64,000 nucleotides of DNA, taken from the NCBI RefSeq assembly GCF_030035675.1, contig NC_084493.1:20561822-20625821 (forward strand). The letters run 5' to 3'. Shown piece by piece: positions 13,001 to 23,700 of this stretch (position 1 is its first letter; each line of letters opens with the position of its first letter). Both the position numbers and the translations under genes were made by a program. A model generated the notes under the pieces. The model searched no databases. It was not told the DNA's origin and saw only the letters and a program-made list of their open reading frames with translations. Origin of the DNA: Rhineura floridana. Its lineage: Eukaryota > Chordata > Lepidosauria > Squamata > Rhineuridae.

Positions 13001-16000
13001 AACCTGAAGGAATGAGCACAAAAGACGGCTATACATCTCTGCAACTGAGGCAAACTGAGGCAGGACACTTTTAGAAACTATCTATTAAAAGATACCGCTG
13101 TTTTTAAAAACGTGCAGAATGCCCATCGGGTTTGAGTTTTGTCCTGAAATCCCATGCAAACAATAGCCAGCCATGCTGTGGGTTAGGTGGTCACATCCAC
13201 ACCATACATTTAAAGCACTCTTCTACCACTTTTTTAACACTCATGGCTTCCCCCAAAGAATCCTGGGAGCTGTTGTCAGGGTGCTGGCGTCACAGACCTA
13301 CAACCTTCAGCACCCTTAACAAACAACAACTCCCAGGATTCTTTGGGGGAAGCCATGACTGTTACAGAAGTGGTAGAAGATAAATGTATTATGTCTAGCG
13401 ATGGGCTCCATTTCCGCAGTAATTGGATTTGCCATCGGATTATTATTTCTGATATTCTCTATCTTTGCACAGATTTAGAAGTCGCAATTTGTTGTTTTTT
13501 TCTGATTATTAAAAAACCCACTTTGAAATCATCGATAGCATGAGCATTAATTACATTACATAGCTAATTTAAAATAAGCAAACCTCATGAATATCACAGG
13601 AAAGTGACAGAGAGAAAGCAGGAAGGGGAGGACACTGACTTAATGATAACTTGATGACACTACTTAATTATCTGCCTAATTTGCACTTGAAAAGGAATGC
13701 AAACAGGCAATAATTACAGAGTTCAGAATAAAGATCTATGCCAGTGGAGGAGACTCATGAATACATAGCAATCATAATATCAATAGGTCTCCTCGAAGCA
13801 AACAAACAAAAAAATGTTATCGGAGTAGATAAGAAAAAGGATAAGATAGCGGAGGAAAAAAGGAAACAGATTGCTAACAACCACACTTAAAAACAAAAGT
13901 GTAAAAAGGAGAGGATTCCATCCCTAATTATGTGAAAAGAAAACCCTGGCTGCAAATGCCAGCTTCTAGCCCTTCTTCCCTTTTTAATGTCGAGTAGAGC
14001 TTATTTTAAGACATGACATCACTAGCGATGAGGCATGGTTTGAAGGAGCAGGGCTCAGGTGCTACATTCATGGGGCCAAACCCTCTCTTCCCCTGTGTTA
14101 TGCTGAGCCCTGATGTCTGGGTCAACTTGAGATGGCTTGTTTTCTCCCCACCTCCACCCCACCCTCAAGGAGCCCTCTCTCCTCACCTCTCATCTCTTTC
14201 GGCAGTAAGGAGGACTCAGCTGGATACATTGGGTTGAAACCACTGATAGTCCTACCTACAGTACACCTATTGAAATTAATGGACCTAAGTTAGTTATCCC
14301 AATTAATTTCAATGGGTCTACTCTAAGTAGGGCTAGCCTTGGATATAACCTACTCACAGCATCCAGTGTCATCCAGAAAGCAGAAAAAATGGATGTAAGA
14401 AGAGCCTGACTGCTGGATCAGGCCAAAGGCCCATCTAGTCCTGCATCCTGTTCTCACAGTGGTCAACCAGATGCCCACAAGTGTAGCTTCACTATTTCCC
14501 AACATCAGTAGATTCTGCAGCTACATTTCTCAGCTTTATTTGGAGTAAGACCATAGCTCAGAGGTAGAGCATCTGCTTTGCTTGCAGAAGGTTCCAGGTT
14601 CTGTCTGTAACATCTTCAGGTAGGGTTGGAAGAGACCTCTGTTTGAAATCCTGGAGGCCACTGCCAATTAGGATAGACAATACTGAGCTAGATGGATCCA
14701 TGTCCTGACTCAGGATAAGGCTTCAGGAGAAAGGCCATAGCTCAGTGACAGAGCATCTCCTGATGGGGAATTTAGGGGCCCAGTGGACCGGGGGTCCTGA
14801 AGAAACTGAGGACACAGGCTTGCAGCAAAAAGGTAGGCCTTTATTTAGTAAGGAAACTTATAGGAAGTTAGTTTCCCATTATGTTTAATGGAGCTCTGCT
14901 ACATGGCACAGATGTCTACAATTTTATACCTTCCAAGAGAAAGAAATTAGCATCTTCCAATCCAAAGGTTATACATAGGTATTACCTAGACATTGTGCTG
15001 CATATATTAAAATCTAGCCAACCAGATAATAGTCAGAAACTCTAATACCAGCCCATCACTTCTCTGACCTAATACATTCCAAAGCTGACCCTTTCTGACC
15101 CTCTGGAGACGCTGAGGCTGCTTTAGCAAGGTCTTACCCCCTTTTATCTAATTTCCAGGGCCTTCCTGTCCTAGAATACTGAACAATCCAAGAAGGGACC
15201 TTGGAAGAGACCTTACAGAAACAGAATCATCAGAGAAGAAGAGATTTTCAGCTTTGATTCACCTATTAATATATTATCATTATTCCTAAAGAATATATAG
15301 TTTATTAGTTTATTATTATAAAGATTCCACATCACTGCTTTGCATGCAGAAGGTCCCAGGTTCAGTCCCCAGCATCTCCAGTTAGTACTGAGAGAGACTC
15401 CTGTCTGAAACCCTGGAGAGTCATTGCCGGTCAGTGGAGACAATAATGAGCTAGGTGGACCAATGGTCTGACTCAGCATCAGGCAGATTCCTATGTTTTT
15501 AGGGTTTGAGCTTTCCCGAGAGAACAATAAAATAAAATATGCAATATTTAAAACACAATTAAAAACTAATCAGGAAGACTTAGTACAATCCAGTGGCCCA
15601 TCCAGTACAGCATCCTGCCCTCGTGACAGCTAATGAGATGCTGATAGCAAGTTCCAAAGCAGGACCAGAGCACTTTCCCCTCCTGCAGTTTCCAGTAACT
15701 GGAATTTAAAAGCATACTGCCTCCGACAGATCAAAAGTCTTGGGGTCATGAGAACATTAGAAGAGCCTGCTGGATTGGGCCAGTGACCTCTCTAGTCCAG
15801 CGCCCTGTTCTCACAGTGGCCAACCAGATGCCCAACCGGATGCCCTCAGGACCTGAGCACAAGAGCACTCTCCCCTTCTGCAGTTTCCAGCAACTGGAAT
15901 TCGGCATCATGCTGACTCCAATTATGGAGGCAGAGCATCATCATCATCATTTATTATTATTACAGTTGAAGACCAGCACTCTAAAGTATTAAAACAATAA

Positions 16001-17724
16001 AATGATAAAACATATCAAAATTATACAGAGAAGGAAACAAACAGCAGCCGCATGAGATAATATGGCACTAATAGTGATGAATAAATACATCAATAAGCAA
16101 TACCCCCCCAAGATTATCTATTATTGTTATTTGCCGTCATCAGTCTCCTACAGGTAACAGCTGAAGCACAGAATCTTGCCACATTAACTGTGACCTGCGG
16201 GTTCCTATCTGAGAGTAAATATTCTAAATAAAATGCGTCAGACCTCCCTGGGATTTTTTGAAGAATTGGGTTGATGAGATCAAATCGGGAGTCTTGTTAA
16301 GAAGGACAATACAGCAACACATGAGCAGCAGTTTCCACATTTCCCATATCTCAGGGGCATAAGCGCTCCTGTACTGGCACCTTAGTAAATCTACCTTCTA
16401 AAAGCACAGAAGGTAAAACAGTGAGTCTAGCAAGCGTGGAAGATTTTTTATGCTTAGGATTTGACAAATTTCTCATACAATTTGTTGTTATAAACTTTCT
16501 TGCATAATCTCCATAGTTAGAATAGAGTGCGGCCAAGCTCAAATGAGTTTGTAAATCAAAGTCCATTATTCGCTGGGAGACAGCCTTTTTGGCTTGAGTA
16601 AAACCTAATGCCATAATAGTGGGAATAGAAAAACCCAAATACGACAATTTCATCAACAATTCTCTTTTCCCTCTAGATTGAAAAGTATCTACCAGAGCCA
16701 AAGGAGCTAAACCCACTGGGGAAAATATTACTTTTAGCCAGAAGTTTATCTTATATATCTGGAGGCAGAGCATAGTCATCATGGCTAGTAGCCATGTCCA
16801 GAGTTTAACTATGCACTGTGTGAAGAAGTCCTTTTCTTTCATCTATCCTGAATCTTTCAACATTCAGCTTCATAGGATGTTCACGAGTTCTAGTGCTATG
16901 AGAGAGAGGAAAAAAACTTTTCTCTGTCTCCACACCATGCATAATTGTATACTCTTCTATCATGTCACCTCTTACTAGGGATGGAAAGTTTTGTCAGTTT
17001 CGGTTCTCGGTTTCTCTTTTTCCAATCTCAAATTTAGTTCTCCACATTTCTGCAGCAATTTGCATTAAAAAAAAAAAGTCCTAATGAAAATTCTCCAGCA
17101 TTTTAGTGTGAATTTCTGCTAATCAGCACATTTTTGTAGGCAGTTTTGACTGTACACATTTTTGCAAGCCATTTCTCATCATATAATGCATTTTGATATG
17201 TTATTTTCACTTGTTATTTATGCACACTTTCGCCTAATATATGCATTTTTGTGAATGTTGTTTGGTTGGCGAACTGCATTGCAAAATTCAGATAAGTGTG
17301 AATTTCAAAGGATGGCCGTGTTTCATTTCTCTTATCATTTTCAAAAGTGCACATTTGATAGATTTGACTTTAAATGTGAACTGAATCAAAATTCTCACCC
17401 ATCTCTATCCCTTACCTACATTTTCTCTAACCTAAAAAGCCCCAAATGCTGCAACCTTTCCTCACAGGGAAGTAGCTCCATCCCTTTGATCATTTTGGTC
17501 CTCAGTGCTACCTCTGCAATTACCTCCACTTTATTTTGGCAGAGAGACTGTTAGAAGAGGAGTAGATGGCACACTAAGAGAATCCCAATCCTGCCTTAAG
17601 AATCTAACACAGAGGTTCCCAATAAGGTACCCTCCAGATGTTGTGGACTCCAACTCCCATCAGCCCCAGCCAACATGGCCAGTAGTCAGGGATGATGGGA
17701 GTTGTCATCTACAATGTCAAAATC

Positions 17725-17762
<38 letters not shown>

Positions 17763-20700
17763 GTAATAGTAATAATAATAATAGTAATAGTAATAATAAT
17801 AATAATAATAAATGTCTGAACGACATTGATGACCCCTGCTTTAGCACTTGGCACAGGCACTTGAAACAGGGTGCAGACCCGCAGGACTACATGCTGCAAG
17901 ACTGCAGGTGTTTCCTACCACTGCAATAAGCTGTTGGATGGGGCATCCGAGCAGGTTTAACATGAAGCTTGTGAAATGTTTAGTGGCACATCTCTATCTT
18001 TTTCTACATCCAAATGTTTTGCTTCTGAGTTTTGCCTCACTTGCAAAGCCTTCAGGGCTCAGACATTAGCATATTCTGAGCCAATTAAGAATGACTTAAT
18101 TTGATGCTGTTTCAGCATCTTTAGTGGGCTTCTAGCCGAGGGGTGTTCTTCTCCTCTGCTGTCATTTTATTATGAATGACTGCAATGTTGCACATCATGA
18201 GAAGCTTTGAAAAGAAGTGATAACACAAAACTGATTGTATGCTAATTGTTTTCTTGGCATCAACTTTTACCTTCGTTTATGGTTATTTCCTCCACTCTTT
18301 GGCTCAATACTTTTCTCCCCTACTTTTTTCTCAACACCACATCTGAGATGTGCCTGCCACTATTTTCAGACTGGTTTCATGCATTTTATTGTGACAGCTC
18401 CCAACTAAAGAAATGTGGGAAACTGCAAAATAGCTAGCAATTGCTTTTGGATTGCTTTTCCAATACTACGATTCCCTGAGTTCCTCGTGGGGAGGCTGTG
18501 GCTGTTCAAGCAATTTCAGCTCAGGGCAATTGAAATTTTGTAGCGTGGGCAGCTGAGCCTCGTAATAATCCCACCTACCCACCACCACCAGGATTTTGTG
18601 GTGTGTCAACTACAATGCACTTAGGCCAGATCAAGGGATGAAAAAGCCCTGTGGGGATGTGCAAAGATTTTTTTTGGGGGGGGGATAGAGGTGCTGGATA
18701 GACAGACACAGAAAGCATCTGTTTGGACTTGTGGCAGCCTTGCATCCCTGAGGCTGTTTGATTGGAACAGGCGCCTCCAGAAATGAATGCATGTGTTGGC
18801 CCTATGTGCTAGCTGCACATGTTGAAAATTGTAAGACATCCCCCGCGCTAGATGAACTATCACAATCATGACATTTCATATAAATATCTGAAATTACATT
18901 TGATATTGACATCTGAAATGTCAAGCCTGGGAACTATAGTTTGTTAAGGGTCCTGGAAATTGTAGCTCTGTGGGGGGTAAACTTCAATTCTCAGGATTCT
19001 TTGGAGGAGGTGCTTTAAATGCAGAGCTTGGAAAAGTTACTTTTTTGAACTACAACTCCTATCAGCCCAATCCAGTGGCCGCACTAGCTGGGGCTGATGG
19101 GAGTTGTAGTTCAAAAAAGTAACTTTTCCAAACTCTGTTTAAATGTTTAGTGTGTACACAGCTCATCTAGCCCAGTCTTGTTCTTCTGGCTGATGCTGGC
19201 TCTCCAAGGTGAAGAAGAAAAAAAACAACCCTGTAGGTGCCAGGGATTGAAACTGACTCTTTATAGATGTGAAGCATGTGCTCTGCACATGAACAATGGG
19301 CCTTCCCTAATAAGCTCTTTAAGCATGTAATAAAATATTTTCAAGTTCTCCTTGTGGAAACAGGATTTCAAGCTTGCCTCTAGGATCATGAGAGCTGCCA
19401 TTTTGGGGGTGGGCGCAGAAGAGGAGGGGTAATCAGGATTTTATCCTGAGGATTTTATCTTGGGTTTTCCACCAATAATGTGGGAAGGAAATGAGAGCCT
19501 TAGCTCCATCCCTGCTTTAAAGCAACAAGTTGTCAATAGCAGCCTCTCTTTCTGCTGTACAGTTTCTCTGCTGGTAAAGGCAGAGGTGCTTGTTGATGAG
19601 CTTTGAGACATGGTAATGCATGGTACCCTATTCAAGTATTGCTCTCTTGAATTGCTCGCTGTATTACGAGTCCTCCCCCATTGCCATAGAAGAGTCCTTG
19701 CTGCTACAATTTTGGTATTTGCCATCATCTCACTCGCAAGCGGCAGCCGGGATGTCTCCTAGTCAGAGCTTGGAAAAGTTACTTTTTTAATGTTTAATTT
19801 TTTAATGTTTAATGTTTAAGTTACTTTTAATGGCTGCTGGAATGGGCTGATGGGAGTTGTAGTTCAAAAAAGTAACTTTTCCAAGCCCTGCTCCTAGTAC
19901 AACACAAATCAATGGAACAAACCCAGTCTCCTCTGAGCTGCTCTTCTCATGTTGGTTGTCAGTCATTCTATAGCCAGTTACCCTTTCCAGGTGCTCAGAA
20001 TTCCTATCCCAGCTTGGGCTAAAATGGGCAATGACAAGGTAAGTACAAGCTCTGACATCTGCATGTCCCTCCCCCCCAGAAGTGGTGCATCAAGTCCTCG
20101 AGGCTTGGTTTGCCTGCTTCCCTGGGGAACCTACCCGAATCTCCAAGCCAATCAGAATCGTTTGCAAAGAAGCCACAACCTCAAATGAAGCTCTTGATTC
20201 ATCTTCTGTACACTACAGTTTGCCCTGTAAATCATATGCGTTGCTGATTCTCTTAAGATCTATACAAATCATATTTCTGCACAGTCATCTTTTCCTCTCA
20301 GCCTCTTGTCCCAGTGTGACCCACCATCCTCTCTAAAGGCCCATGTTTGCCCATTGTGCCCAGAGCAATTGGCAGACTTGCAGTTTACCAGTTGGGAGTT
20401 GGATTACTCCAGAGGTGGGAGTGAATTTCTACACTGGGACAGCTGCTGATTGATTGGGCTTCTGTTCTCCTTTCTCCCTTTACTGATTTGGGACAAGGTC
20501 ATTGCTTCATGGTGGATCAAAGAAATTCTTTAGATCACTTCTGTGCAGAAATTCCTCAGATCACTTCTGCCATTCAGGACCCTGTTTGGTGAGCCAGCTT
20601 CTTTTGGCTTAAGTTTTTGTTGTTGTTTTTAAAAAATGGTAGGTTGGTGTTCCACTAGACAACTTACCAGGCAAGACCTCTACATTTTGATTATTCTGTC

Positions 20701-23700
20701 TTCAAAAGTGCACGTTCTGTTTAGCTCAATATCAGAGAAACTAGTAGACTTTTTCATTTCTTATTGTTCAAGTTTCCATGAAGTTAACCGGGAGAGTGTG
20801 GGTGGTTTTACCCAGATGCTGTTGGATGTTAGCACTTGGTAAAAATCTGACAACACAGCCAGGGATCAGCACACCCTGTGGCAAGGTGTTACACAGACAA
20901 AATCCTGCCTTTTCCTCTTATTTTACCTTGTTGCATTTTAACTGTGCTGAGAGTGGCTACATGTTTGCTATTCACTTTCCCCGATGATTAATTAATTCAC
21001 AGATGCATCCAGGAAGCTCATAAGCAGCACTCAAAGGCGGCATGTCCTAGCTACCAACCAGAACATGACAGCAGGTGCACTTTCTTATAAGTAAGGAAGT
21101 GATGCTTTGTTAAAGCAAATTCAAAGTAATGAAAGAACCAAATACAGTCCAAGGGCTCTGACAAGGTGAAGGATTAGCAGGAATAAGTCCCGTCTAAGCA
21201 CAGAGGTCAGGGTTCACAACTCCAAGGTCAGCAACAAGAATTCCAAGACTGCATGGGAGCTGCGACATTCCAACAAGTTTCCCTGCTGATCTGTCATGCT
21301 TTTAAGCGGAGGCATGGGTAGGTGCCGAGCCACTCTTCAGACTCCCAGCTTCTGCTGGACCTTCTAGCCTGAAGGCGAGGGGTGATACATCCAGAGGGAG
21401 GTGTCTCCTCTTTCCCCTTGACATGCCCCCTCTCCCTGGAAGACAAAGCCAGGCCCACCTCCACCTCTATATCTTCCCATCCTATCACACCAGACTGTGC
21501 CCCAGAGCCCTCCCTGTCTCCCAGTGGATCAGCAGCCTCTGACAGCCCCCGCTCCTTCATGGGCACTAGAGAAGAAGCCTCCAGGACTCCTGCTTCAGCC
21601 ATGGAGCCAGGGGCAACTGGAGGCAGGGAGGCCGCTCCGTCAACTAGGCTGTGCTCCACTGTCACATCTTCCTCCCCTTCATCACCCTCTTCTTCCAGTG
21701 CATGCCACTCCTGCTCTGAACAAGAGCACTCCGAGGGCATCACAACACAGCAGCCCTTCCCTTCCATTTGTCCAAAGCAACTGGTATTCAGAGGTTTGCT
21801 GCCTCAGAACATGGAGCCATTGGTCTCTGTGAGTTTGTCTGGTTTAAGGTGCTGGACTACGACCTGGGAGACCAGGGTTCGAATCCCCACATAGCCATGA
21901 AGCTCACTGGGTGACCTTGGGCCAGTCACTGCCTCTCAGCCTCATGAAAACCCTATTCATAGGGTCACCATAAGTCAGAATTGACTTGAGGCAGTACATT
22001 TACATTTATTCCACTCTTAACCCATCCAACTTCTGAGTGGCTTTGTTTAAAAAAAGTGGGAAGGGGGTAGTGCAACTTCCTCTTGGCCAGCCATGGATTC
22101 CAAGAAACTGGACGTTTCTATGCAGTCTCTCCTCCTTTTTCTTGACTTTCTCTTCAGGCAAAACAAACAACCTACCTCTTGGCTTTTGTACAATGTCCCT
22201 CCTCTGGAATGTGTTTCATGGAGAGTCAAGTGGCCACAGTTGCAGCTCAAGTTTGGAATCAGATGATGTAGTCAGGAGTGTTAAATGTCATGGCCAAGGC
22301 AGAGATCTTACTTTCATAAAAGCAAACCATGCAGATCCCCATCCAGTGAATTCTTTTTAGTTTACAGAAAATAAAAGAAGAAAACACCTTGCTTTCTTAT
22401 TTGCCCACAAAACTGTCAATCAAGAAAGGTGAACAGGATATCTGGTGAAAGGGAACACCTCAAAACACGGCATGAGATAAATCTTTTCTTGCACTTCCTT
22501 TGCCTGGGTGCAACATCCCTAAAAGAAAGGATGGAAAGATATGTCCATTTCAGTTCTCTCAGTTCCTCATTTTTCTAACCTTACATTCAGTTCTCGACAT
22601 TTCTGCAGCAAGTTGCAAGTTTTTTAAAAAATCTCCAAAACAGAAGGGAAACTGCATGGAGGACTAGCCCAAAAGACAGTGCTATAAAAAAAACCTTTGG
22701 GGCACTGCAGTCTTCTGGCTGCACTGTAGAAGACCCTGGAAGAGCTGAGCCTCTCCCGCTCTGTTGTAGCAGGAGGCTACTAGAGAAGGCTGGGAGAGCA
22801 TCTCGCAGCACAGGTGGGGCAAACCGTTAGGCACCACCTGGGGCTGCTGTTGTAAAAGGGCTCCGTTTCAGCTTGTTTCTTGCTGGAGCAACTTCAGAGC
22901 TGTGTGTTTCCCAGAGCCTAGCCCTGAACCCAGCCTTGCCTTGTGCCCAGCCTGGACTTCCCTATCCTACACCCCGGTTGACCCTTGTCCCACTGCAGAG
23001 CAAAAGAGCCTGCAGTTTCTGTGCAGAGGACAGCCCTTTCAGTTTTGTAAGCAAATGGTGCCTGGGAAATCCAACCAACCAGGGCCACACCTTCATCCGT
23101 GGACAGTAGGGAGGGGCAGTGGCTCTCACCTGACCTCTGGTTGCCTGTGTCACTGCCACATACCCAGACAGGTAAGAGCAAGGTCGCAGTGGTGCAGAAA
23201 CACTGGTGGAGCCAGTCCAACACTCCTACACTACACTGGCCTTGCCATCATCTTGCTTCTCCTCTTCTCTGACCAGGAGCAATGCAGGCAATCATAAGTC
23301 AGGCGAGTGGTTCCCTCTCACCCTGCTGTCTGCTACTGCTCACCTTTGGGGAGTGGTGGCTGGTGGCTCCATGTCAGTGGGGCAGTGGAATCCACTCTGA
23401 GTTTTAGTCCAAACTTTCAAGGAATTGTCCAAGGTTCTGAAACCTCGGTTCACTGAGAGGCTGCAGTTATGTGTTTCACCACATGGGGGAGTGGTCAGTA
23501 GTTCCAACAACAAAGTATCATCAATGTGTGTTGCTCTACATTTTGCAAAAATGTGTATATTAGGCAAAATTGTATACAAAAATGTGCACATTCGGAAAAA
23601 TCCACACGAAGTCGCTAATGAATCTTCATGAGGATTTGTTTTAAAAAAATCACAAACTGATGTGGAATTGTGGAGAACTGAATTTAAGTTCAGAAACATG

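Noticed and set aside
17702-17929. Poly-Asn and poly-Ile frames
   Set aside because: Products of the (AAT)n tract.
21294-21894. Overlapping 157- and 170-codon frames on opposite strands
   Set aside because: GC-rich, low-complexity Ser/Pro and Glu-rich composition, no family match, and probably inside a repeat.
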